A stretch of DNA of 42,564 nt from CAYXWH01 sp964468755 (GTDB lineage: Bacteria; Chloroflexota; Dehalococcoidia; Dehalococcoidales; RBG-16-60-22). The number at the start of each line of letters is the position of its first letter. The stretch's first letter is position 1. The stretch is from contig CAYXWH010000007.1 in assembly GCA_964468755.1 (NCBI GenBank), positions 1 through 42,564 on the forward strand, in the 5' to 3' direction. The translations under genes were made by a program, and so were the position numbers. The notes beneath the pieces are model-generated. The model saw only the letters and a program-made list of their open reading frames with translations, had not been told where the DNA came from and made no database searches. Of the stretch, positions 32,430 through 40,898 are shown piece by piece.

Positions 32430-33677
32430 GTGAGCAAGTCAGACAGGTCTTCCAGCAGAACGGTCTTCGTCTGTCAGCAATGCGGCCGGGAGAGCCTGAA
32501 NNNNNNNNNNNNNNNNNNNNNNNNNNNNNNNNNNNNNNNNNNNNNNNNNNNNNNNNNNNNNNNNNNNNNNNNNNNNNNNNNNNNNNNNNNNNNNNNNNNN
32601 TCAACCCTGCTGCTTCAGGTTTCGGCGCTGGCCGCGCCTGACCGGAGCCGGGTGGTCTATGTTTCCGGGGAGGAGGCGGCCCATCAGATAAAGCTCCGTT
32701 CCAGTCGTCTCGGTATATCCGGAGAGGGTCTTTACCTGCTGTCGGAAACCGACCTTGAGGTTGTACTCGGTCAACTGGAGCGGTTATCGCCGGGGCTGGT
32801 GGTGGTCGATTCAATTCAGACGGTCTATCTCCCGGAACTGGGTGCCGCGCCGGGGAGTATAAGCCAGGTGCGGGAGTGCGCCCTGAGGCTGATGCAGTGG
32901 GCAAAGCGTGCCGGAGTGCCCGTGTTTATCACCGGTCACGTGACCAAGGACGGTGCCATTGCCGGTCCCCGTATCCTGGAACATGTCGTTGATGTGGTGC
33001 TGTACCTTGAAGGTGAGCCGTTTAGCTCCTACCGCTTGCTGCGCTCGGTGAAGAACCGCTATGGTTCAACCAACGAGGTGGGAGTCTTTGAGATGAAGGA
33101 GACCGGGCTGGTTGAAGTACCCAATCCGTCAGCGGCTTTTCTGTCGCAGCGTAGCCGTGAAGCTATCGGCTCGGCGGTGGTGCCTGCCATTGAAGGCAGC
33201 CGGACGGTGCTGGTGGAAATACAGGCATTGACCAACCCCACCAGTTTCGGCCTGCCGCGGCGCACCGCCAACGGGGTGGACTTCAACCGCCTGCTGCTTA
33301 TTGCTGCCGTGCTCACCAGGCGGGTGGGGCTCAAGCTGGGCAACCAGGACATAATGGTCAATGTGGTTGGCGGGCTGAAGGTTGCCGAGCCGGCAGCGGA
33401 CCTGGGCATCGCCCTGGCGGTTGCTTCCAGCTTCCGTGACGCGGGGCTTAAGCCCGGGCTGGCGGTGATGGGTGAGGTGGGGCTGAGCGGCGAATTGCGT
33501 GCCGTCTCTCATCTGGAGAGGCGGATTGAAGAGGCGGCCCGCCTCGGTTTCAAGCACTGCCTGGTGCCCGGCACCGGCGCCAAAATCTCAACTGCCGGGG
33601 ATAGTACCCTTACCCGTGTCAGTACCCTCCGCGAGGCGATAGCTGCGGGGCTGGTGAGGAGAGCGGGAGCCAAATAG
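32430..33677 (+). CDS. radA: DNA repair protein RadA, interrupted by a scaffold gap
   Basis: RadA is a RecA-like helicase that drives branch migration in recombination. Before the gap only the start of the zinc finger is left (CQQCGRESL, C15 and C18). After it the ATPase resumes with STLLLQ, just past the Walker A lysine. KNRYG is the RadA-specific motif, and LVVVDSIQT is Walker B. The C-terminal Lon-like domain is complete (VNVVGGLKVAEPAADLGIALA, GEVGLSGELR). Comparison with full-length RadA suggests about 75-85 residues (about 230-250 nt) are missing, more than the 100 Ns, so the frame match across the gap is a coincidence. The GTG start follows no strong ribosome site. Confidence 0.9.
   Translation: MSKSDRSSSRTVFVCQQCGRESLXXXXXXXXXXXXXXXXXXXXXXXXXXXXXXXXXXSTLLLQVSALAAPDRSRVVYVSGEEAAHQIKLRSSRLGISGEGLYLLSETDLEVVLGQLERLSPGLVVVDSIQTVYLPELGAAPGSISQVRECALRLMQWAKRAGVPVFITGHVTKDGAIAGPRILEHVVDVVLYLEGEPFSSYRLLRSVKNRYGSTNEVGVFEMKETGLVEVPNPSAAFLSQRSREAIGSAVVPAIEGSRTVLVEIQALTNPTSFGLPRRTANGVDFNRLLLIAAVLTRRVGLKLGNQDIMVNVVGGLKVAEPAADLGIALAVASSFRDAGLKPGLAVMGEVGLSGELRAVSHLERRIEEAARLGFKHCLVPGTGAKISTAGDSTLTRVSTLREAIAAGLVRRAGAK
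32501..32600. other. Assembly gap (100 Ns)
   Basis: Exactly 100 Ns, the usual placeholder for a gap of unknown length. It removes the rest of the RadA zinc finger and the Walker A region. Confidence 0.99.
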
Positions 33678-33814
33678 GGTAGACCCGGCGCCGGAGCTTT
33701 CCTGATGTCAAGCGTACTCCTTGAAGCGAGTTCAAGCGGGCTCTCTCTGTTTCCGGGCGACTCGTTGCGGGAAAGGTAGATATAATACTGCCGTTCCTCT
33801 ATAATCTATTAAGT

Positions 33815-34507
33815 ATGGCTGTGTCCGGTAATCAAAAAGTAGGCGCGGTGATTGTAGCTGCGGGGGAAAGCCGGCGGATGGGGGATATCGACAAGCTCAT
33901 GGCGCAGCTTGGCGACGAGCCGCTGCTGCTGCACGCCACGCGCCCCTTCCAGGAATGCCGCCGGGTCAGCCAGGTAGTGGTGGTGGTCAGCGGCAGTAAC
34001 CGGGAACGCTGCCAGCGTCTGGTATCGGGAGAAGAGTGGTCCAAGGTGACTGATGTGTGCCTTGGCGGCAAGCGGCGGCAGGATTCGGTAGCGGCGGGAC
34101 TTAAACGACTGGACGGGTGCGACTGGATAATCGTCCATGACGGTGCCCGTCCGCTGGTCACTGTAGAACTGATTGAAAGCGGGCTTGAGGCGGCGCGAGA
34201 GACCGGAGCGGCCATCGCCGCCGTTCCCGTAAAGGATACTATCAAGATGGCCGGGGATGACGGGATAGTGAGCCAGACGCCGCCACGTCATAGTCTGTGG
34301 CAGGTACAGACGCCGCAGGTATTCCGTGGCGATATCATCACCGGGGCGTATCGGAAAGCGACCGGTACGGTAACCGATGATGCCTCGCTGGTGGAGCAGT
34401 TGGGCGGCAGGGTTAAGCTCTATATGGGTTCTTATGATAATATAAAAGTGACCACTCCCGAAGACCTGACTCTGGCTGGCTTCTTATTGCGGAGGCATGG
34501 GAAGTAA
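33815..34507 (+). CDS. ispD: 2-C-methyl-D-erythritol 4-phosphate cytidylyltransferase
   Basis: The 230-residue enzyme makes CDP-ME in the MEP isoprenoid pathway. VIVAAGESRRMG is the CTP-binding loop, VHDGARPLV the active-site strand, and TPPRHSLWQVQTPQVF with VTDDASLVEQ completes the signature. No Shine-Dalgarno site is seen. A TATAAT at 33800-33805 ends 9 bp before the ATG, which would allow a leaderless or nearly leaderless mRNA; a second TATAAT lies at 33781-33786. It is followed by ispF with 1 bp between stop and start, the common bacterial pairing. Confidence 0.95.
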   Translation: MAVSGNQKVGAVIVAAGESRRMGDIDKLMAQLGDEPLLLHATRPFQECRRVSQVVVVVSGSNRERCQRLVSGEEWSKVTDVCLGGKRRQDSVAAGLKRLDGCDWIIVHDGARPLVTVELIESGLEAARETGAAIAAVPVKDTIKMAGDDGIVSQTPPRHSLWQVQTPQVFRGDIITGAYRKATGTVTDDASLVEQLGGRVKLYMGSYDNIKVTTPEDLTLAGFLLRRHGK

Positions 34508-34508
34508 G

Positions 34509-34997
34509 ATGCGTATCGGCATCGGCTGGGACGTCCATCCCTTTGATACCGGGCGGGCGCTGGTACTGGGTGGAATCGAGATCCCCTTTGAGCGGGGGCT
34601 TGATGGCTGGAGTGATGCTGATGTGCTTACCCACGCTGTTATTGATGCCCTGCTCGGAGCGGCGGCGCTGGGCGATATTGGCAGTCACTTTCCGCCCGGT
34701 GCTCCGGAATACCGGGATATTTCCAGTCTTGTCCTGCTGGAGAAGGTCAAAGACAAACTGGCCGATAGGGGCTGGCGGGTGGTCAATATTGATAGCACCG
34801 TCCTGGCGGAAAAGCCCAGGCTGGCAGAGCATATTCCGCTGATAAGGCAACAGCTCAGCCGGGTACTGGGTATTGACATAGGACTGGTCAGTGTCAAAGC
34901 CAGCACCTCAAACCAGATTGGAATGGTTGGCCGGGAAGAAGGAATTGCGGCCTACGCCGTAGCGTTAATCGAAGGTGGTGATGATGAAGGTATTTAA
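34509..34997 (+). CDS. ispF: 2-C-methyl-D-erythritol 2,4-cyclodiphosphate synthase
   Basis: The 162-residue trimeric zinc enzyme forms MEcPP, the step after IspE. Metal ligands are in GWDVHPF (residues 6-12) and the following His; SDADVLTHAVIDALLGAAALGDIGSHFP is the family signature, and the C-terminal VSVKASTSNQIGMVGREEGIAAYAV is complete. The ATG at 34509 is chosen because the family begins MRIGIG-like there; an in-frame ATG at 34497 lies too close to the GGAGG. It overlaps cysS by 14 bp. Confidence 0.96.
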   Translation: MRIGIGWDVHPFDTGRALVLGGIEIPFERGLDGWSDADVLTHAVIDALLGAAALGDIGSHFPPGAPEYRDISSLVLLEKVKDKLADRGWRVVNIDSTVLAEKPRLAEHIPLIRQQLSRVLGIDIGLVSVKASTSNQIGMVGREEGIAAYAVALIEGGDDEGI

Positions 34998-36480
34998 CAC
35001 CCTATCCGGTAAGAAAGAAGAATTTGTGCCTGACGGCGATGAGGTTAAAATGTACGTCTGTGGCGTCACCCCCTATTCTGACGCGCATCTGGGACACGCC
35101 ATGAGCTATATTATCTTTGATGTCGTCCGGCGTTACCTCCGGTTCTGCGGTTACCGGGTAAAGTATGTGCAGAACGTGACCGATATTGATGACAAGATTA
35201 TCAACCGGGCCAACGGGCTTGGTATTCCTGCCCGGGAGCTGGCGGAACAATTTGCCCAAAGTTACTTTGCTGATATGAATGCCCTGAATGTTGAATCGGC
35301 TGACGTCTACCCCAGGGCTACCGGGGAAATACCGGATATGGTCAAGGTCATCCGGGGCTTGATTGACAAAGGGTTTGCCTATCCGGTCGGTGGCAGCGTC
35401 TATTTCCGGGTGAGGAATGTGCCCGACTATGGCAAGCTCTCCCACCGCACTCTGGAGTCGATGCGGGCCGGGGCGCGGATTGAAGCCGGTGAGGAGAAGG
35501 AAGACCCTATGGACTTTGTCCTCTGGAAGGCATCCAAGCCGGGTGAGCCGTCATGGGAGAGCCCCTGGGGCCCGGGACGGCCGGGCTGGCACATCGAGTG
35601 CAGCGTGATGTCGTTGAAGTATCTTGGCGAAAGCCTTGACATCCACGGTGGGGGACAGGACCTGGTCTTTCCTCACCACGAGAATGAGATCGCTCAGTCG
35701 GAGAGCTATTCCGGCGTCAAGCCGTTTGTCAAATACTGGCTGCACAACGGGCTGGTGCGGATTGGTGGGGAGAAGATGAGCAAGTCCCTCGGCAATCTCA
35801 TCACCATCAGAGAAGCACTGGAGAGGTATGGCGCCGATGCCGTGCGTATCTTCGTGCTCAGTTCGCACTATCGCAGCCCGCTTACCTATTCCGAGGATAT
35901 AATCGAGGCAGCGCAGGGTGGAGTGGAGAGATTAATACGTGTAATTTCGCGGCATGAACCTGGTAGCGCGGGGGAGCCCCTTGACGCTGAGCCCTATCGC
36001 AATCAGTTTGTGGAGGCAATGGACGATGACTTCAACACTCCCAAGGCGCTGGCGGTACTTTTTGATTTGGCGCGCGTGATAAATCAGGCCGCCGACGCGG
36101 GTATTACTATTAACGATGCTCAAAACACCCTCGTATCGCTCGCGCGGGAAGTGCTGGGGCTCAAACTTCCCAAAGAAATCCATATGGAAGCCTCAGTTAC
36201 TATTTCACTAAAAGCAGCCGCAAACGCTACAGCCATACCTGACGCAATTAATGCTCGTATCAATAGTATTGTTGCCGAGCGCGTAAAATGCCGGAAAGAA
36301 AAGAACTGGCAACGAGCTGACGAGATAAGGCATAAACTGGCTGAGCTTGGGGTCACCCTGGAAGATACCAAGGCAAAACCAAACGCACTACTTGAACATA
36401 TTCCGCCTGAGGAAGCTCTGCAGAGCCTCATGCAGGAACTTGGTATTGAATTTCAAGATACTTCCATAAAAGATAATTAA
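34984..36480 (+). CDS. cysS: Cysteinyl-tRNA synthetase
   Basis: The 498-residue class I synthetase charges tRNA-Cys. C26 in YVCGVTPYSDAHLGH, then GWHIECSVMS and HHENEIAQSE, supply the zinc site; HLGH (35-38) is the HIGH motif and KMSKS is at 264-268. The DALR and C-terminal tRNA-binding parts are complete (REKNWQRADEIRHKL-like block). GTG, GTG, ATG and ATG codons follow in a row; the last ATG at 34984 is chosen as it gives the usual MK-x-FNTLSG start and the best spacing to AAGGTGG. It is part of the ispD-ispF-cysS run, found in many bacteria. Confidence 0.97.
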   Translation: MKVFNTLSGKKEEFVPDGDEVKMYVCGVTPYSDAHLGHAMSYIIFDVVRRYLRFCGYRVKYVQNVTDIDDKIINRANGLGIPARELAEQFAQSYFADMNALNVESADVYPRATGEIPDMVKVIRGLIDKGFAYPVGGSVYFRVRNVPDYGKLSHRTLESMRAGARIEAGEEKEDPMDFVLWKASKPGEPSWESPWGPGRPGWHIECSVMSLKYLGESLDIHGGGQDLVFPHHENEIAQSESYSGVKPFVKYWLHNGLVRIGGEKMSKSLGNLITIREALERYGADAVRIFVLSSHYRSPLTYSEDIIEAAQGGVERLIRVISRHEPGSAGEPLDAEPYRNQFVEAMDDDFNTPKALAVLFDLARVINQAADAGITINDAQNTLVSLAREVLGLKLPKEIHMEASVTISLKAAANATAIPDAINARINSIVAERVKCRKEKNWQRADEIRHKLAELGVTLEDTKAKPNALLEHIPPEEALQSLMQELGIEFQDTSIKDN

Positions 36481-36503
36481 TAACTAACTGCTGGAGGTGA
36501 GCC

Positions 36504-36719
36504 ATGTGGCAGAATGTCGCCTTCGCCCTGATGGGTATTGGCGTACTGGTGTTAATCGGCTGGGGTGCCGAAGCCTTCTTCATGTCCGGTGAAATTCCAC
36601 TGGCGGTCAGGATAGCGGTAGGGGTTATCGGTGTCGGTATCCTCATATTCATTGGTATCGCCATTAAGGACCGGATAACCCGGGCAAAGACGGAGAACTT
36701 CAAGGAGGTTGATAAATGA
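36504..36719 (+). CDS. Small membrane protein, two helices
   Basis: A 71-residue protein with two hydrophobic helices (about 5-27 and 35-53), then a charged tail (KDRITRAKTENFKEVDK) probably in the cytoplasm. No family is recognised. GGAGGTGA lies 6 bp before the ATG and its stop overlaps the next gene by ATGA. The coupling to the YbjQ-like protein suggests the two work together, for instance by membrane tethering (inference). Confidence 0.7.
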   Translation: MWQNVAFALMGIGVLVLIGWGAEAFFMSGEIPLAVRIAVGVIGVGILIFIGIAIKDRITRAKTENFKEVDK

Positions 36720-37030
36720 TTATTACTACTACCGGTGAGGTAGAAGGTAAGAAGATTACCAAAACGGTAGGGCTGGTCAAGGGCAGCACCATCCGTGCCC
36801 GGCATCTGGGCAGGGACATCATGGCCGGGTTCCGGGGCATGGTGGGTGGTGAGATAGGCGAATATACCAAGATGATGGCGGAGGCGCGTGAGGAAGCCCT
36901 GCAGCGGATGATTGAGGATGCGGAGAAGCAGGGAGCCAACGCAGTGGTGAACGTGCGCTTCGGCACGTCGATGGTCATGCAGAATGCAGCCGAGGTGCTG
37001 GCTTACGGCACCGGGGTGGTGCTGGGATAG
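36716..37030 (+). CDS. YbjQ/UPF0145 family protein
   Basis: The 104-residue protein matches YbjQ: ITTTGEVEGKKITKTVGLVKGSTIRARHLG at the start, MAEAREEALQRMIEDAEKQGANAVVNVRFG in the middle and a C-terminal AAEVLAYGTGVVL strand. The family forms a beta-rich pentamer and is called heavy-metal-binding on weak evidence. It overlaps the preceding membrane-protein gene by 4 bp. Its 3' end overlaps the convergent radical SAM gene by 28 bp, so the last codons are coded on both strands. Confidence 0.9.
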   Translation: MIITTTGEVEGKKITKTVGLVKGSTIRARHLGRDIMAGFRGMVGGEIGEYTKMMAEAREEALQRMIEDAEKQGANAVVNVRFGTSMVMQNAAEVLAYGTGVVLG

Positions 37031-38232
37031 AGGAAGCAAAGCGGGTCATCGCCCAGGTAATCGCCGGAGTGGGCATAGGCTCGACCGCGGCAGCCGCCGC
37101 ATATGTATTTATAACGGCAGGAGCCGCATTTTTCTCCGGTCAGCCTATTCCGGTCCCGCAGACTGTTAAGCAGCTCTGATTCATACCAGATTTTTTCGAG
37201 GGGTTGCTGGCGTATGTTTCCGGCGCTGAGGGGGACAAAGGGGCAGGGCCAGACCTCTCCGTCGGGTTTCACGTAGCACAGCCCGCTCCCGGCGACACAT
37301 CCCTTAAACAGGGTCTCCGCCAGTTTCATCTCCAGCCTGGGTGGTTTACGCCCGTTGCTTTTTTGCTTGAGTAGATACGCCCAGTACTGAGGTGAGCAGG
37401 TCGGCTCGATTATCGCCCGGTTTGTCTTTTGTTTCTCCGCTACCAGTTCGGTCAGTTCCCGGTACTCCTTGATGGACAGCTCCATTTCCTGTTCCCCTCT
37501 CCCCTCCGGCACTAGCTGGTACAGCAGGACGATCTGTGCTTCAGCCTCGGAAGCCAGGTCAAGGAGTCCCGGAATGGCCAGCCGGTTCTCTTTCATGGCT
37601 GAGGTGTTGATTTGCAGGTTCATACCGGCTTCCACGGTGGTATGGATGCCGCGCATCGTGTTATCAAAAGACCCGGGAACATTGGTAATCTCCTCATGCA
37701 CCTCCCGGTCATTGGCGTTCAGCCCGATGGCAATGTTGGCTACCCCCAGTTTCTTGAATTCACGCGCCATTTCCGGGGTGAGTAGCGTTCCGTTGGTGGC
37801 GATTGATATTTCAATCCCCAGCCAGCGCGCGTAAGCCACCAGCTCCATAATGTCCGGTCTGGCCAGCGGCTCACCGCCGGCGAGTGCCAGCATACGGAAC
37901 TCGGTGATATTGGCGATGCTGTCCAGCAACTGTTTCCCCTCGGCCGTGGATAACTCTCCCGGCTTTGCCTCCCCCGAACAGGCATGACACTGCTTGCAGC
38001 GGAGGTTGCAGGCATTGGTCACTTCCCATACCGGGTGAATGGGAAAGCCGATACACCCCATACCGATGGCGCCCGCCGCGGTAGGCAGGGTCTTGGGGCC
38101 TTTCATCAGCCAGGGAACGAGCTTCTTCCAGCCTACCAGGTAGCTGAAATAGAGGGCACTGGCTGCCTGACGCAATACCAGCGTCGGCGGATTATAGAAG
38201 GGTTTTACTCTTGTACGACCATTCTTGAACAA
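37003..38232 (-). CDS. Radical SAM protein with SPASM domain
   Basis: The 409-residue protein has the radical SAM motif CNLRCKQC (C75, C79, C82), LALAGGEPLARPDI and ATNGTLLT. A C-terminal SPASM domain (CVAGSGLCYVKPDGEVWPCPF, then CGSCRYKYICGGCRGRAYA) should bind further iron-sulfur clusters. This plan recalls heme d1/alternative-heme proteins (NirJ, AhbC/D) and peptide-modifying enzymes; no precursor peptide or heme gene lies nearby, so the substrate is open. The N-terminal 60 residues before the barrel are unusual and weakly hydrophobic. Its start overlaps the UbiA gene by 28 bp, a strong sign of joint expression. Confidence 0.88.
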   Translation of the reverse strand: MFKNGRTRVKPFYNPPTLVLRQAASALYFSYLVGWKKLVPWLMKGPKTLPTAAGAIGMGCIGFPIHPVWEVTNACNLRCKQCHACSGEAKPGELSTAEGKQLLDSIANITEFRMLALAGGEPLARPDIMELVAYARWLGIEISIATNGTLLTPEMAREFKKLGVANIAIGLNANDREVHEEITNVPGSFDNTMRGIHTTVEAGMNLQINTSAMKENRLAIPGLLDLASEAEAQIVLLYQLVPEGRGEQEMELSIKEYRELTELVAEKQKTNRAIIEPTCSPQYWAYLLKQKSNGRKPPRLEMKLAETLFKGCVAGSGLCYVKPDGEVWPCPFVPLSAGNIRQQPLEKIWYESELLNSLRDRNRLTGEKCGSCRYKYICGGCRGRAYAHSGDYLGDDPLCFLYPSTTPVP

Positions 38233-39248
38233 GCTATACCAAGTCCTTCCAGACCGAAAACTACAATGAAAGCGGCTGCGAGAATTATCAGGTAGTCGAT
38301 TCTTACCGTTATGGCTCCCAGACCGGCGACAACAAAGGTAATCGCGTAGATAACGGTTATCAGGTGGTCAAAGAGCATGGTGCTCATACTGAGTGCTTCC
38401 TGTGTTCCCCGGCTGGCAAGCCTCTGTTTCTTCAGGGTCAGCACATTCCAGATGATAATCGGTATCAGGATAACGGACAGGTAAGCGCTGATCTGCGGCA
38501 CGCCGAAGAAGGTGATGACAATGATGTTCAGGTAGCACAGGATGAGGAGGGTAATATACAAAATGATTGTCTTATTCCTGCCAAGTTTCACCGCCAGGTT
38601 ATTCTTTCCCGAGAGCCGGTCGGAAGTAATATCAGGGACTTCGTTCATCAGTATGACCAGGAAGACACTGGTGGCTCCCGGTAACGCCGCCAGCGTGGTC
38701 ACCATGTCGAATTGCCCCGTCTGGAGGTAGTAGCCGGAAAAGGTAGCCAGCCAGCCGCAGGAAAACCAGATGACTGCTTCTCCCAGTCCGTGGTATGACC
38801 ACTGGAAGGGCTTGGCGGTATAGAAGTAGCCAATAAAGATAGCCATGGCTCCCAGCGGGATGGTGTAGATACCGGTCTGGAAATAAAACTGAAGCACCAG
38901 CCCGATGACGACGGCGAGGGCAAGGCAGCAATAGGCACCGATTATTGAGTAACGCCGCGGGATGAGACCCATGGGTAGTATGCGGCTCCCCCCGGAGAGT
39001 TTATGGAATTCTCTATTCAGAACATCGGTCTCATAATCGTAGTACTCGTTTACCAGGAAGGTCATCTCCATGATGAAAATGACCGCCACTGATGACAGAA
39101 CCAGAATTACCCAGTCGATAGCATAGCCCTGACTCCAGGCAATCACCGCGCCAAGCAGGAAAGGCAGGACCCCCCTGGCGGTAGCCCCCAGGCGGAGCAG
39201 TGTCAGCCAGGAAAGCAACCGGTTTTTAATCAACTGAGCTTCACTCAT
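38205..39248 (-). CDS. UbiA-family prenyltransferase (MenA-like)
   Basis: The 347-residue membrane protein has about nine helices. The two Asp-rich motifs of the UbiA superfamily are present: NEYYDYETD (about residue 67-75) and DITSDRLSGKNNLAVKLG (about 205-222). The second reads like MenA, which prenylates dihydroxynaphthoate in menaquinone synthesis, but no other men genes are nearby. It is upstream of and overlaps the radical SAM/SPASM gene by 28 bp, so the two may act on one lipid or cofactor. No strong ribosome site was seen. A TATAAT on the minus strand near 39415-39420 may be its -10. Confidence 0.88.
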   Translation of the reverse strand: MSEAQLIKNRLLSWLTLLRLGATARGVLPFLLGAVIAWSQGYAIDWVILVLSSVAVIFIMEMTFLVNEYYDYETDVLNREFHKLSGGSRILPMGLIPRRYSIIGAYCCLALAVVIGLVLQFYFQTGIYTIPLGAMAIFIGYFYTAKPFQWSYHGLGEAVIWFSCGWLATFSGYYLQTGQFDMVTTLAALPGATSVFLVILMNEVPDITSDRLSGKNNLAVKLGRNKTIILYITLLILCYLNIIVITFFGVPQISAYLSVILIPIIIWNVLTLKKQRLASRGTQEALSMSTMLFDHLITVIYAITFVVAGLGAITVRIDYLIILAAAFIVVFGLEGLGIACSRMVVQE

Positions 39249-39576
39249 GTTTCACCCGTCTTTATATGTGTAATATCGCAAACACCAGACAAAAGCCGTG
39301 GCTATATACCCGATTGCAGGTAGAGCCGTGCTGGGTCACTTTTACCGCGGATAGCTCGTTTTCACTGGCAGAGAAATGCCTTAAAGCTATCGGGAGGCAT
39401 ACCTCTCTGTTCATTATAATATATTGGCGTTAAATTAGCACCCCTGAATAGCACAGGCATATAATTTACAAGCATACCTGGATAGTACCCGCACGCGTTA
39501 ACGCCGCTTCACTTTGCGGTCGCTAACCGCATGGGGGCGCAGTATAAATGGAGCCATCCAGATGGGGGACTAACGG
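39249..39576. other. Intergenic region with a small hairpin
   Basis: About 330 bp with no gene seen. A 5-bp stem (GCGGT...ACCGC) lies near 39517-39531. The region must hold the promoter of the UbiA-radical SAM pair on the minus strand and the end of the gatB-to-DUF5679 transcript. No terminator with a T-run was found. Confidence 0.4.
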
Positions 39577-39717
39577 TTATCCCTTACCGATACGGAATAC
39601 CTTGGTGCCACAGTTGGGGCATGTTCCCTGGATTGCCGGTCGCTGGTTCTTAAGGGTAACCTGTTGTGGATTTTTTACCTCTACCTTTTTCCGGCACTTC
39701 ATACAATATGCCTGCAT
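39577..39717 (-). CDS. DUF5679 zinc-ribbon protein
   Basis: The 46-residue protein has two CxxC knuckles (YCMKCRKK and CPNCGTKVF) and the family block VTLKNQRPAIQGTCP. It is a zinc ribbon of unknown role, common in Chloroflexota and some other phyla. The frame is open upstream, but GGAGG lies 8 bp before the ATG at 39717, while the ATG two codons earlier sits almost on the ribosome site. It follows the SAM hydrolase on the same strand after 85 bp. Confidence 0.85.
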   Translation of the reverse strand: MQAYCMKCRKKVEVKNPQQVTLKNQRPAIQGTCPNCGTKVFRIGKG

Positions 39718-39802
39718 AATCATGCCTCCCTGATTCTTCTGCTCAGCAGCGTAGCAAACCCTTCCCTGTTTGTCAATGCCGGTGAGCCCCAACAGGGGCA
39801 AT

Positions 39803-40642
39803 TTAGCCGCTATCCATCGGTTTCAGCCTTATTTGTACCCGGTCACCTACATCAACATGTAACGAGGCGCTGGCGCTGCCATCTCTAACCGCCACTTCCA
39901 GATAGCCGCTGCTGCCAATAAGTGCCAGCAGCCCCTCACCTTTACCATAGGTGTCACTCAATCCACTGATGGCTTTACCGCCAACCTCGATAATGAGGTG
40001 CCGGTCCGTTCGGGGCAGGTCATCTGCCCGGATATCGGTAACCAGATTGCCGAAGTTATCGATATGCAGGACCTGGCCGACCAGTGCCCCATCGGATGAC
40101 TGAAACGGGCGAGGCATCGGCAGGACGGACAATGAGGTTGCGGTCTCACCGAAATCGGTCAGCGGTCTACCTAAAGACAGATGGGCGGCAACCGGAGCCA
40201 TGATATCACGCCCGTGGAAGGTGGGGCTGACCGGTGACCGCCAGAACTTGTCTCTGGTGAGCGCCACCGCTTCCAGCCCCGGCGCAAGCTCCCTTTGCCC
40301 GGGAGTACTGTTCCCGCGTCCGGTGCTATGCTGCTGTATGATGCAGCTCAGGACGCCGTTATCGGGGGCAATAAAGTCGGCTGACGGCGTTCTCAGGATG
40401 ACAGCTCTTCGCTCGGTGCCCACACCGGGGTCAACCACCGCCAGGTGAATGGTCCCTTGGGGAAAGAATTCATGTACCGTGCTCAGCAAGAAGGCTGCCT
40501 GGAGAATGTTCCGGGGCTGAATGGAATGGCTGATATCAATGAGGCTGGCTTCCGGGTTTATGCCGAGGATTACCCCCTTCATCGCGGCGACATAACTGTC
40601 AGCCAGACCAAAATCGGTCGTCAGGGTTATTATCAGCGCCAT
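39803..40642 (-). CDS. SAM hydrolase (SAM hydroxide adenosyltransferase, DUF62)
   Basis: The 279-residue protein belongs to the chlorinase/fluorinase-like family. LTTDFGLADSYVAAMKG at the N terminus and HLAVVDPGVGTERR form the AdoMet site, and SPTFHGRDIMAP carries the Asp-His-Arg set typical of members that hydrolyse AdoMet to adenosine and methionine with water. The C-terminal domain begins with HIDNFGNLVTDI. No halogenase-specific change is evident. It starts 17 bp after secG and belongs to the gatB-secG transcript. The role is probably control of AdoMet levels or salvage (inference from the family). Confidence 0.93.
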   Translation of the reverse strand: MALIITLTTDFGLADSYVAAMKGVILGINPEASLIDISHSIQPRNILQAAFLLSTVHEFFPQGTIHLAVVDPGVGTERRAVILRTPSADFIAPDNGVLSCIIQQHSTGRGNSTPGQRELAPGLEAVALTRDKFWRSPVSPTFHGRDIMAPVAAHLSLGRPLTDFGETATSLSVLPMPRPFQSSDGALVGQVLHIDNFGNLVTDIRADDLPRTDRHLIIEVGGKAISGLSDTYGKGEGLLALIGSSGYLEVAVRDGSASASLHVDVGDRVQIRLKPMDSG

Positions 40643-40659
40643 AATGTTAGTACGGCCGG

Positions 40660-40881
40660 TCAGCTGCCAAGCCAGACGGTAAGCATTGAGAGGACAATAA
40701 AGATAACGACCAGGACGATGGTAAGCTGGAACAGGGTTCTTTCCACCCCTCGTTTGGTGCGGTATACCGTATCAGCCTGCCCGAAGATTCCTCCCAGACC
40801 GCCGCCACGGACCTGAAGCAGGGCAGCCGCTATCAGGGCGATAGCCACCACTATTTGAGCCACGTGTAAATACGTTTGCAA
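40660..40881 (-). CDS. secG: Protein translocase subunit SecG
   Basis: The 73-residue protein has two hydrophobic helices (about 5-24 and 50-72) joined by a Gly-rich loop (VRGGGLGGIFGQAD), the SecG pattern; it aids the SecYEG channel. It sits 17 bp after gatB and 17 bp before the SAM hydrolase on the same strand. GAGGAGAAG precedes the ATG. Length is typical of SecG. Confidence 0.93.
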   Translation of the reverse strand: MQTYLHVAQIVVAIALIAAALLQVRGGGLGGIFGQADTVYRTKRGVERTLFQLTIVLVVIFIVLSMLTVWLGS

Positions 40882-40898
40882 ACTCGCTTCTCCTCGGT

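Noticed and set aside
37003..39248. Ribosomally made peptide (RiPP) cluster around the SPASM enzyme
   Set aside because: No short precursor ORF or peptide transporter was found in the flanking 300 bp or within the operon.
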